Positions 25,501-35,145 of a stretch of 64,000 bases of DNA are shown here, piece by piece (position 1 is the first letter of the stretch; every line of letters starts with the position of its first letter). Source of the stretch: an uncultured Lachnospiraceae bacterium (GTDB taxonomy: Bacteria > Bacillota > Clostridia > Lachnospirales > Lachnospiraceae); the NCBI GenBank assembly GCA_947625755.1, contig CANQPJ010000002.1:62001-126000 (forward strand). Reading direction: 5' to 3'. The notes under the pieces are model-generated. The model had not been told where the DNA came from. It made no database searches and was given only the letters and a program-made list of their open reading frames with translations. A program made the position numbers and the translations under genes.

Positions 25501-27465
25501 CTATTTCTTTTCTTCTTCCTGCTTTTCTTTTCTGATTTCTTTTGTATCAATCTCTTTACATATCTGTTGAATGAAATCTTCCAGCGGCTTAACGCCTTCA
25601 TCGCCGGCAAATCTGCTTCTGACAGAAACTGTTTTGTCCATTTCCTCCTGCTGACCTACGACCAGCATGTATGGAAGTTTATCCAGTCTTGCCTCACGAA
25701 TCTTATATCCTATCTTTTCTGAACGGGAATCCACAGTCACATCAATATGCTTTTCTTTTAAAGCTTTTGCAACAGACTGTGCATAATCTTCGTATTTTTC
25801 CGAAATAGGAAGAATTCTTACCTGTTCCGGACAAAGCCATGTAGGAAATTTTCCAGCATATTTTTCAATCAGCCATGCAAGAGTTCTCTCATAACAGCCC
25901 ATAGATGTTCTATGAATAATATAAGGACGTACCTTATCACCATTTTCATCAATATAATACATATCAAACTGTTCTGCTAATAATGCATCCCATTGAATTG
26001 TAATCATTGTATCTTCTTTTCCGTACACATTCTTAGCATTAATATCTACCTTTGGTCCATAAAAGGCTGCCTCTCCTACATCTTCCGTAAACGTAATATT
26101 AAGTTCTGTCAATATTTGCCGGATATGCTCCTGTGTTTCTTCCCAGACTTCCGGTTCGCCAATATATTTCTCTTTATTTTCCGGATCCCATTTTGAAAGA
26201 TGATACGTCACATCTTCCTCCAGACCTAATGTCTGCAGACAATATTTGGCAAGTGCGAGACAGTCCTTAAATTCCCGAACCATTTGGTCAGGACGCACAA
26301 TCAGATGCCCTTCTGAAATTGTAAACTGGCGTACACGTGTCAATCCATGCATTTCGCCGGAATCTTCATTTCGGAACAATGTAGATGTTTCACTATACCG
26401 TAAAGGTAAATCTCTGTATGATTTCTGGCTTGCCTTATAAACATAGTACTGGAATGGACAGGTCATCGGACGAAGCGCCATAACTTCTTTATCTTTCTTC
26501 TCATCGCCCAAAACAAACATTCCATCGGTATAATGATCCCAATGTCCTGATATTTTATATAAATCAGATTTTGCCATCAGCGGAGTCTTTGTTCGAATAT
26601 ATCCCCATTCATTGTCTTCTAAATCTTCTATCCATCTCTGCATTTTCTGGATGATTTTTGCCCCCTTTGGCATCAGCAAAGGAAGCCCCTGCCCAATTAC
26701 ATCCACCGTTGTAAACAGCTCCATCTCTCGCCCCAGTTTATTGTGATCCCTGTTTTTCTGGTCTTCCAGCATTTCCAGATATTCGTTAAGAGACTCTTTG
26801 TTATCAAAGGCTGTACCATAAATTCTCTGCAGTCTTGCTTTATCTGAATCACCTCTCCAATATGCCATGGATGATGATGTCAGTTTGAAAGCCTTAATCG
26901 GTTTTGTGCTCATCAGATGTGGTCCGGCACAAAGATCGACAAACTCCCCCTGACTGTAAAAAGAGATAATGGCATCCTCCGGCAGGTCTTTAATCAGTTC
27001 AACCTTATAAGGTTCATTTCTATCCTGCATATATTTTATGGCATCTTCTCTTGGAAGTGTAAATCTTTCAAGTTTTGCACCTTTTTTGATGATTTTTTTC
27101 ATCTCTGCTTCGATTTTATCCAAATCTTCTCTTGAGAACGGTTCACTCTCAAAATCATAATAAAATCCCTCGTCAATGGATGGACCGATTGCAAGTTTTG
27201 CTTCCGGAAAGAGGTTTTTTACTGCCTCTGCCAGTACATGGGATGCAGTATGTCGGTACGCTGCTTTTCCTGCATCATCCTTAAAAGTCAAAATATTTAA
27301 AGTACAATCTCTATCTATTGTTGTTCTTAAATCTACGACCTCGCCATCTATTTCTCCGGCACAGGCGGCTCTTCCCAGCCCTCCTGCAATGTCAAAAGCA
27401 ATATCATTGACGCTCATAGCCTCTGCATATTCTTTGACTGATCCGTCTTTTAATGTAATTTTCAT
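25501..27465 (-). CDS. thrS: Threonyl-tRNA synthetase
   Basis: Charges tRNA-Thr. The 654 residues hold a TGS domain (1-60), the editing domain with the HxxxH pair His72/His76 and later the CxxxH region (DLCAGPHL), then the class II catalytic core with the zinc cysteine in MTCPFQYYVY, ETSTLFRNEDSGEMHGLTRVR split over motif 2, and motif 3 in IHRTSMGCYERTLAWLIE. The anticodon-binding domain follows. The ATG has AGGAGG. Expression is controlled by the T-box upstream. Confidence 0.98.
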   Translation of the reverse strand: MKITLKDGSVKEYAEAMSVNDIAFDIAGGLGRAACAGEIDGEVVDLRTTIDRDCTLNILTFKDDAGKAAYRHTASHVLAEAVKNLFPEAKLAIGPSIDEGFYYDFESEPFSREDLDKIEAEMKKIIKKGAKLERFTLPREDAIKYMQDRNEPYKVELIKDLPEDAIISFYSQGEFVDLCAGPHLMSTKPIKAFKLTSSSMAYWRGDSDKARLQRIYGTAFDNKESLNEYLEMLEDQKNRDHNKLGREMELFTTVDVIGQGLPLLMPKGAKIIQKMQRWIEDLEDNEWGYIRTKTPLMAKSDLYKISGHWDHYTDGMFVLGDEKKDKEVMALRPMTCPFQYYVYKASQKSYRDLPLRYSETSTLFRNEDSGEMHGLTRVRQFTISEGHLIVRPDQMVREFKDCLALAKYCLQTLGLEEDVTYHLSKWDPENKEKYIGEPEVWEETQEHIRQILTELNITFTEDVGEAAFYGPKVDINAKNVYGKEDTMITIQWDALLAEQFDMYYIDENGDKVRPYIIHRTSMGCYERTLAWLIEKYAGKFPTWLCPEQVRILPISEKYEDYAQSVAKALKEKHIDVTVDSRSEKIGYKIREARLDKLPYMLVVGQQEEMDKTVSVRSRFAGDEGVKPLEDFIQQICKEIDTKEIRKEKQEEEKK

Positions 27466-27563
27466 CTTTCTATTCCTCCTGCATAATTAATTTGCTTCTT
27501 ATTGATTTACAGTCAATCCTTATTTCACTATGTCCGATTTGAACCAGTTCATAAACCAAAAAG

Positions 27564-27782
27564 AAAAATCCCTGTTTATGTTTCCATAAACAGGGACGTA
27601 AATACGCGGTTCCACCCTGATTGCTTAAAAAAGCCACTCATTACGACGATAACGGAATCACCGGGCTTGATTAGAGCCACTCAGGGGTAGTCTTCGACTA
27701 TCTTTCCGTAAGATGTTTCCAGCCATGACATCTCTCTCTGTAACCCTCCGGATAATCTACTGTCCCCGTCAACGTTTTATTT
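27564..27782 (-). promoter_or_regulatory. T-box leader of thrS (threonine tRNA sensing)
   Basis: The conserved T-box AGGGTGGAACCGCG is at 27618-27605. The terminator CCCTGTTTATG...CATAAACAGGG (27595-27570) with a five-T tail (27568-27564) follows, with the antiterminator formed by the T-box. In stem I an AGTA element and, across the specifier loop, GAAG-ACT-A place an ACT (Thr) specifier at about 27691-27689. The adjacent CC could make ACC if the lower helix shifts. Uncharged tRNA-Thr should allow read-through into thrS. Confidence 0.93.
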
Positions 27783-27788
27783 GATATG

Positions 27789-27816
27789 ATTATATCATTA
27801 TAAGCGTTATTGTCAA
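27789..27816 (-). promoter_or_regulatory. Consensus sigma-A promoter of the thrS T-box transcript
   Basis: TTGACA (27816-27811), a 16-base spacer and a perfect TATAAT (27794-27789). The predicted start is near 27782. The remaining bases to the next gene (27817-27929) contain no gene. Confidence 0.88.
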
Positions 27817-27929
27817 TATAATCAAACGAAATTTTACTCTAGTAAAACTCCCCGGTTTTTACTAGAGTAAAACATCTATTAAACCAATACCCTTTTGATT
27901 TTAAGTATTTTCTTTTATATAATTGATAA

Positions 27930-29000
27930 CTATTTTGTATAAAATTCCTGTGTCCAATAAGACTGTACTGTTACATTTCCAAATTTGTCCGTGTCATGTT
28001 TCGCATCATAATATCCAATTCCCACACATTCATATTTGGAATCTAACATTAATTGCTTATGAGCCAAATTATCATATAACTGTTTGTATGCATACTTCAC
28101 ATAACTTCCAACGTTTCCCGGGGTACTAGCTGTATAAGCTATATTCTCGCCAACTACTTTGCCCTTTTTCATTCCCACCTGATTATATACGGTACTAAAT
28201 GGCTGACCGTTTGGTCTGGAATGTGACCATGTCTGGGAAGCTTCCTTTGCCCTGATGTCAGCAATCCGGTTCAGCTTATCCATCAGTTTTAATGGTTTTG
28301 CTTTTGCCTTTATTCTGTCTTCATTCAGTATGCGCAGCATCTCATATCGGATTTGCTGTATCGCAATCTGATCTTCATTTTTCAAGTTTGTTACAGTAAC
28401 GCTGCAGGAAATTTTCTTTCCGGCGACAGTAGCTGTAATTTTACATGATCCCGGAGCCTCTGCCGTAACAAGACCTTTCTTGCTGACCGTTGCTATTTTT
28501 TTGTTGCTTGATTTCCATTTTGCTGATTTCTTTGTATTGAATACTTTTAACTGGAACTGTCCTTTTCCTGATGAATATACCGGAGCTGCTTCCTTGGAAT
28601 AAGTAATCTTTTGTACATCCATTTTCAGACCGGTCATATTAAAAGTAACGCCTTTAAATTTTTTGCCCTTTGCTGTTAAGTCCCTCTGGACCGAAACCTT
28701 GCAGGTGTATTTTTTGTTTTTATATTTTGCAGTGATTTTGCATTTTCCGGCGCCAATACCTTTAATTTTTCCTGCTTTTACAGTGGCTACTTTTTTATTT
28801 GTGCTGCGCCATTTTACTTTTGCCTTTTTAGGTACACTCATTAACTTTACTTTAAATGTTTTTCCCTCTACCAAATAGACCGACTTATAATTAATATAAG
28901 GGAAAGTTTTTGCGTCAATTGTCTTCGTTGACACATTTATACAGGTAACCATCATAACTACAACGACAAATAATGATACTATTTTTTTAACTACACGCAT
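27930..29000 (-). CDS. Secreted protein with Ig-like (BIG2) domains and a C-terminal CAP domain
   Basis: Probable extracytoplasmic protein of 356 residues. It has an N-terminal signal peptide (MRVVKKIVSLFVVVVMMVTC region), two BIG2-type repeats (about 35-100 and 115-205) each with WRSTNKKVATV or WKSSNKKIATVS and a GxCKIT strand, and a CAP/SCP-like domain (about 225-356) with HSRPNGQPF, GENIAYT and a VGIGYY strand. CAP-domain proteins of sporulating Clostridia often act at the cell surface or spore coat, but this role is not shown here. The start at 29000 has GGAGAGG; a GTG nine bases earlier is too close. An extended -10 (TGATATAAT, 29055-29047) lies upstream. Confidence 0.87.
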   Translation of the reverse strand: MRVVKKIVSLFVVVVMMVTCINVSTKTIDAKTFPYINYKSVYLVEGKTFKVKLMSVPKKAKVKWRSTNKKVATVKAGKIKGIGAGKCKITAKYKNKKYTCKVSVQRDLTAKGKKFKGVTFNMTGLKMDVQKITYSKEAAPVYSSGKGQFQLKVFNTKKSAKWKSSNKKIATVSKKGLVTAEAPGSCKITATVAGKKISCSVTVTNLKNEDQIAIQQIRYEMLRILNEDRIKAKAKPLKLMDKLNRIADIRAKEASQTWSHSRPNGQPFSTVYNQVGMKKGKVVGENIAYTASTPGNVGSYVKYAYKQLYDNLAHKQLMLDSKYECVGIGYYDAKHDTDKFGNVTVQSYWTQEFYTK

Positions 29001-29084
29001 CTTTAACACCTCTCCTTCAAAATATCATATATGCTTCTATGCTTTTATTATATCACATTTTCAATTAGATGAAATATTTTATTT

Positions 29085-30221
29085 TTATTTTTTTATGGTG
29101 TATGAATATTTGATTTTCGCATTTTTATATACATAGTCCTGCGCTTTATTCAAATATACCAATTCTTTCATTTCCTGTTCCGTATAAGTTTTTTTCATTT
29201 CTTCCGGACTTTCCAGATTTGCATCCAAATATGAATTTTCATATTCTTCTTCAATTTCTTCCTTTGATACTGTCAGTTTCAAATCCTTTACCAACTGCCA
29301 TAAAAGAAGCTCTGACTTTAATTCAAGGTTATAGTTTTCCTCCATCTGTTCATCCGTTAATCCATTTGCCTGTTTATATTCTTCAACAGACATTCCCGCA
29401 TATTCAGCTTCAGCTTCCGTATCTCCTTTCATGGAGTCTATGACCTCCTGCTGTAGTTTTGCAGGAATTGCTTTCATGGTAACTTTTTCTAATGCCTTAT
29501 TCCATAATGCCGGTTTAATGATTTCTTCATCAATATATTCTTTTTCCCACTCGTAAAATTCATCCACAGTTGAAATGCCTCTTTCTTCAAAGTAGGTTTC
29601 CTTTACCCATTTATCTGTTATCTTATCTACTTTGAGTGCATTAACCGTTAATACCTTTAGTTCATATTTTATCTTCTTACCTGAATAATCCGTCTGATTT
29701 GATGATAAAACATTGGCATCTTTACCGTTATCTACATGAATCGTAAGTTTATCGCCTTTTTTATGACCAAGAAGCCTGTCCGAAAATGTTTTGTATACTC
29801 CGGTATTTTTACTGTCGCCTATGTCGATAGACTGTTCCTTCATGGATAAGTCATCCACTTTTTTACCATCAATATAAGCTGTATAGTCAAAATCAACCTG
29901 ATCTGTATTTTTTGCAGCTCTATTCACTTCTATATAATAATTGGTATCTTCATTGACACATTCATCCCATGCATCCTGCGTAACTTCATAGGTCAGTCCC
30001 GTAATATCTCCCACGGAAATATAATCCTCTGTCTTAATTCCCAACTCATTATCAATATCTGCATCCGGTTTAATTTCCTTTGCCCAATAAACGACTAACG
30101 CAAAAACAATAATGATAGCCGCAATAATTGCCGGAACAATAAATTTTTTCAGATTAAATTTCTTGTCTTTCTGCTCCTCTGTTTTGTTTTCCTGTACATT
30201 TTCATTCATGTTGTTTTCCAC
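29085..30221 (-). CDS. Membrane-anchored trigger-factor-like protein (FKBP-type fold)
   Basis: A 378-residue protein with a short acidic cytoplasmic start, one membrane helix (about 26-48) and a large outward-facing region. The region at about 95-190 (VDFDYTAYIDGKKVDD, FSDRLLGHKKGDKLTI, YELKVLTV) matches the FKBP-like middle domain of trigger factor. The rest resembles the helical C-terminal chaperone domain (MSVEEYKQANGLTDEQMEEN). The ribosome-binding domain of true trigger factor is replaced by the membrane anchor. It is therefore inferred to be an extracytoplasmic folding factor. The start is a GTG at 30221, eight bases from AAAGGAG. Confidence 0.8.
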   Translation of the reverse strand: MENNMNENVQENKTEEQKDKKFNLKKFIVPAIIAAIIIVFALVVYWAKEIKPDADIDNELGIKTEDYISVGDITGLTYEVTQDAWDECVNEDTNYYIEVNRAAKNTDQVDFDYTAYIDGKKVDDLSMKEQSIDIGDSKNTGVYKTFSDRLLGHKKGDKLTIHVDNGKDANVLSSNQTDYSGKKIKYELKVLTVNALKVDKITDKWVKETYFEERGISTVDEFYEWEKEYIDEEIIKPALWNKALEKVTMKAIPAKLQQEVIDSMKGDTEAEAEYAGMSVEEYKQANGLTDEQMEENYNLELKSELLLWQLVKDLKLTVSKEEIEEEYENSYLDANLESPEEMKKTYTEQEMKELVYLNKAQDYVYKNAKIKYSYTIKK

Positions 30222-30256
30222 TGTTCTATCTCCTTTAATAATATTCACTTTTCAGT

Positions 30257-30299
30257 AAAATAAAAAAGAATCTTAATAATAAAGATTCTTTTTTATTTT
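30257..30299. terminator. Bidirectional terminator between guaB and the trigger-factor-like gene
   Basis: An 18-bp A/T-rich stem (30257-30274 with 30282-30299) has an AAGAATCTT centre and T-runs on either strand. It lies 58 bp downstream of the guaB stop on the minus strand. Confidence 0.8.
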
Positions 30300-30357
30300 A
30301 TCATATTTTAATAAATTAATATATATTTTTTTATAATTCTATAAAATTTTACAGCAT

Positions 30358-31938
<1,581 letters not shown>

Positions 31939-32000
31939 TCACCCGCTTATTAAGGTAAAACGCCCATAAAAAAAAAATTATAAAACAGTTTTTCCTAACA

Positions 32001-32058
32001 AAAAAGACAGACCTCAAAAAATATATTGGTGAAAAATATTTTTTGAATCTGTCTTTTT
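32001..32058 (-). terminator. Terminator of the asp23-fakA-DUF6106 operon
   Basis: Outer stem AAAAAGACAGA (32001-32011) with TCTGTCTTTTT (32048-32058), and an inner stem CAAAAAATAT/ATATTTTTTG. A TTTTTTG tail follows on the minus strand, 5 bp after the last stop of the operon. Confidence 0.8.
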
Positions 32059-32062
32059 ATTT

Positions 32063-32563
32063 TTATTCATTCTTAATTACAATATTAGGTCTTACATGAT
32101 ACATTGCTTCAATTACTTTTTCATTTGGCTCAAACAATACCTTTGTCCTGCCATTTGCATTATTGATAATCATAGCATATACCATACCATGGTTACTGCC
32201 GGAAGAATAATCTTTTACTACAGCGTTCATGGAAGCACGGATAATTTGTTCTGACATAACCGGTGCTATAATTTCTGCCTCTTTTATATCATAAGCTGCA
32301 ACAGATTTTCTCTTTCTCTGTCCCATAATTTTATCAACAGACAGCTCTCCATTTAAAAAAGAATATTCATATTCTATACTGGTATATCCCCAAAGCATAT
32401 AAGCAGCATAAGCCAACAATACGGTCAGAGTAAATCCCAACATTCCAAGCCACATCATGCTCAAAACGCCAAGAAGCACAATCAATATAGAAAGAACGCG
32501 CAGCAGTAATCCTGATATACTGATTCTTCTTTTTAAAATCTGTTCCACAAAAACTTCATCCAT
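32063..32563 (-). CDS. Small two-helix membrane protein of unknown function (DUF6106-like)
   Basis: A 166-residue protein with two adjacent membrane helices (about 22-65) and a cytoplasmic C-terminal domain of about 100 residues (YEYSFLNGELSVDKIMGQRKRK, RTKVLFEPNEKVIEAM). I associate it with DUF6106 from memory, with moderate confidence; its function is unknown. The start at 32563 is set by GGAGG five bases upstream, which overlaps the end of the fakA-like gene. It is the last gene of an asp23-fakA-like operon. Confidence 0.7.
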   Translation of the reverse strand: MDEVFVEQILKRRISISGLLLRVLSILIVLLGVLSMMWLGMLGFTLTVLLAYAAYMLWGYTSIEYEYSFLNGELSVDKIMGQRKRKSVAAYDIKEAEIIAPVMSEQIIRASMNAVVKDYSSGSNHGMVYAMIINNANGRTKVLFEPNEKVIEAMYHVRPNIVIKNE

Positions 32564-32574
32564 ATAAGCCTCCA

Positions 32575-34245
32575 TTATTCAACAGAAACAATATAGTAAT
32601 ATACCGGTTGTCCACCCGGATAAATCTCTACTTCGAGGTCAGGAACGGCTTCAGAAATTTTCTCTGAAAGCGCCTCTGCATCTTCACTGGTCACTCCTTC
32701 TCCAAAGTAAATGCTAACAATCTCTGAATCTTCATCTGACATTTCTTTAATCATCTCTACAGTTGTATCGGCAATATCTTCACCTACGGCAAGCATTCCT
32801 TCATCTCCGATACCCATAATATTGCCTTCTTTGATTTTTTTATCATCAATCACTGTATCTCTGACTGCATATGTCACCTCACCGGTTTTCACATAAGCCA
32901 TACTGTCAATCATTGATTCTTTATTTTCATCTGGAGTACTATCCTCAATAAATCCTATCATAGCAGAAATTCCCTGTGGAATTGTCTTGGAAGGAATTAC
33001 AATGAGATTTTTATCCTCCACCAGACTTTCTGCCTGATTTGCAGCCAGTATAATATTTTTATTGTTTGGCAATACAAAAATATTTTCTGCATTCACCTTT
33101 TCTACCGCATTTAAAATATCCTCTGTACTAGGATTCATAGTCTGTCCGCCGGAAATAATATAATCAACATTTAAGCCTTTAAAAATTTCGTCCAGCCCTT
33201 CTCCGACAGAAACTGCGATAAAACCATATTTTTTCTTCGGTTCTTCAGACTTTGCCTCTTCTTCCTTTTGCTGGGCAGCTACCTTCTCGGCATTCTTAAT
33301 TAGTCTCTCGTGATGCTCTTCACGCATATTATCTACTTTCATTCTGGACAAAGAACCATATGTCAAAGCTCTGGTAAACGCCTCGCCCGGCTGGTTTGTA
33401 TGAACATGTACTTTTACAATCTCATCATCTGCAACCAATACAATAGAATCACCTATTGATTCCAAAAAGTCCTTAAATGCTTTCTCTTCATCCATAGGCA
33501 TAGGATGATTCAGATTGATAATAAACTCTGTACAGTATCCAAACTTAATATCAGCTTCATCCAATGGAATATCATCGGTTACCATGCCGGTATTTGCGCT
33601 GACATTTTCTAAAGTATAATCCATCTCCTTACCCAGAAATGCATCATATGCACCTTTCAAGACAACCATAAGTCCCTGTCCGCCGGAATCAACAACTCCT
33701 GCCTGCTTTAATACCGGAAGCATCTCCGGTGTCTGGCTTAATACATAATCGCCATGTTTGATAATCTCATCAATTACATAAGCTAAATCATCGCTTTCAC
33801 CTAGCATTTCACAAGCCTTGTCTGCTATACCTTTTGCCACTGTAAGAATTGTACCTTCTTTTGGTTTCATTACTGCTTTATATGCAGTATCTACAGCTCT
33901 GACGCATGCTCTCGAGAGAACTTCTACGTTAATATCATGGTATTTTTTGATTTCTCTGGTAAATCCTCTAAATAACTGGGATAGAATTACACCGGAATTT
34001 CCTCTGGCGCCTCTGAGCGAACCCGTTGAAATTGCTTTTGCTAAATTTTCCATGGTAGGATTCGCAATAGCTCCTACTTCATTTGCAGCTGACATAATGG
34101 TAAGCGTCATGTTTGTTCCCGTATCACCATCCGGTACCGGGAATACATTTAATTCGTTAATCCATTCTTTTTTTGCTTCGAGATTTTTTGCGCCTGCAAT
34201 AAACATCTTCTGTAGCATCTGCGCATCAATTACATTAATTTCCAA
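32575..34245 (-). CDS. fakA: DhaL-domain kinase of the FakA/YloV family
   Basis: Probable ATP-binding subunit of a fatty acid kinase that works with a DegV/FakB protein encoded elsewhere. The 556 residues open with a DhaL domain (about 10-200), with the metal-binding aspartates in VFPVPDGDTGTNM (about 36-46) and GSLRGARGNSGVILSQ. A middle domain and a DegV-like C-terminal part follow. Length agrees with FakA (about 550). The start is TTG at 34245, eight bases after AGGAGG. It is directly downstream of asp23, as in many Firmicutes. The fatty acid substrate is inferred from the family. Confidence 0.85.
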   Translation of the reverse strand: MEINVIDAQMLQKMFIAGAKNLEAKKEWINELNVFPVPDGDTGTNMTLTIMSAANEVGAIANPTMENLAKAISTGSLRGARGNSGVILSQLFRGFTREIKKYHDINVEVLSRACVRAVDTAYKAVMKPKEGTILTVAKGIADKACEMLGESDDLAYVIDEIIKHGDYVLSQTPEMLPVLKQAGVVDSGGQGLMVVLKGAYDAFLGKEMDYTLENVSANTGMVTDDIPLDEADIKFGYCTEFIINLNHPMPMDEEKAFKDFLESIGDSIVLVADDEIVKVHVHTNQPGEAFTRALTYGSLSRMKVDNMREEHHERLIKNAEKVAAQQKEEEAKSEEPKKKYGFIAVSVGEGLDEIFKGLNVDYIISGGQTMNPSTEDILNAVEKVNAENIFVLPNNKNIILAANQAESLVEDKNLIVIPSKTIPQGISAMIGFIEDSTPDENKESMIDSMAYVKTGEVTYAVRDTVIDDKKIKEGNIMGIGDEGMLAVGEDIADTTVEMIKEMSDEDSEIVSIYFGEGVTSEDAEALSEKISEAVPDLEVEIYPGGQPVYYYIVSVE

Positions 34246-34272
34246 AACTTTATCCTCCTGAATGTAAGATGA

Positions 34273-34632
34273 TTAATCAATTGTTCTTACACCTTCAACA
34301 AATATATTTACTTTTTTTACTGTCATGCCTGTAAATTCTTCTATTTTATATTTTACACTTGAGATAATATTATCTGCGATTGTGGCAATATTAACGCCAT
34401 AAGCCACGATAATATGAAAATCAATTAGAATTTCATTATTTTCATTAATCTCAACATTGATGCCTTTTGTTGAACTGTCCTTCTTCAGCAATCTGACAAG
34501 TCCGTCTTTTACGCTGACCATAGCCATACCTACAATACCAAAACATTCATATGCTGTCTCTCCTGCATATTTTGCGATAACTTCCGGACTTATTAATATC
34601 TGTCCCATGTCGGTATTCATCTTACCTTTCAT
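34273..34632 (-). CDS. Asp23/Gls24 family envelope stress protein (YloU-like)
   Basis: A 119-residue cytosolic protein of the Asp23 family, with ISPEVIAKYAGETAYECFGIVGM, the IDFHIIVAYGVNI strand and a C-terminal VKKVNIFVEGV. Members associate with the membrane through AmaP or act in stress and lipid-related functions. The gene is just upstream of the FakA-like kinase, as in B. subtilis yloU-yloV. The ATG has AAAGGAGG. Confidence 0.9.
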   Translation of the reverse strand: MKGKMNTDMGQILISPEVIAKYAGETAYECFGIVGMAMVSVKDGLVRLLKKDSSTKGINVEINENNEILIDFHIIVAYGVNIATIADNIISSVKYKIEEFTGMTVKKVNIFVEGVRTID

Positions 34633-34685
34633 ATATGCTCCTCCTTTATGAGTTTCTTTACATATTAGTTTACACAGTTACAAAT

Positions 34686-34714
34686 ATTATACTCTTTTTG
34701 GTAAAAAAAGACAA
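34686..34714 (-). promoter_or_regulatory. Sigma-A promoter of asp23-fakA
   Basis: TTGTCT (34714-34709), a 17-base spacer and a perfect TATAAT (34691-34686), 54 bp before the asp23-like ATG. Confidence 0.75.
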
Positions 34715-34720
34715 TACTAA

Positions 34721-34841
34721 ATAGCCGGGATAATCCGCCCAAACACTGACTGTTTTAATGAATTATCCCGACTATATACTATATAAACAGATAGAGAGAG
34801 CAATCACCGAAAAAAACTTTCACTGTCTGCTCTCTCTATCT
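34721..34841 (-). repeat. Two long inverted repeats between rpmB and the Asp23-like gene
   Basis: The first (after rpmB on the minus strand) is a perfect 14-bp pair, TGCTCTCTCTATCT (34828-34841) and AGATAGAGAGAGCA (34789-34802), with a 25-base loop. The second pairs 34762-34775 with 34721-34734, 14 bp with one mismatch. One of them probably ends the rpmB transcript; the second is close to the -35 of the asp23 promoter. Confidence 0.7.
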
Positions 34842-34866
34842 ATTTATGCATAGCTTCATCTAACGC

Positions 34867-35052
34867 TTATGCCCGTTCTACTTTTCCTGATCTTAAACAA
34901 GATGTGCAAACGTACATTTTCTTTGCTCCGCCTTCCGTTTTGACTTTAACAGATTTTACGTTTGACTTCCACATTCTATTTGATTTTCTATGTGAATGAC
35001 TTACAGCGTTTCCAAAATGAGCACCTTTACCGCAAATACTACATTTAGCCAT
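34867..35052 (-). CDS. rpmB: Large ribosomal subunit protein bL28, zinc-binding form
   Basis: A 61-residue ribosomal protein. The CSICGKG pair and the CTSC pair near the C-terminus form a zinc site, so this is the C+ type; a zinc-free paralogue is common elsewhere in Firmicutes. The ribosome binding site GGAGG is clear. It is transcribed alone, next to the asp23 region, an arrangement shared by many Firmicutes. Confidence 0.97.
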   Translation of the reverse strand: MAKCSICGKGAHFGNAVSHSHRKSNRMWKSNVKSVKVKTEGGAKKMYVCTSCLRSGKVERA

Positions 35053-35145
35053 AATAGCACCTCCCTTGTATAAATTCGATTAAACCACTTTTAATCTGAC
35101 ACAAAGGCTATCATAACAGAGTTGAAAAAAAATTGCAAGTATTTT

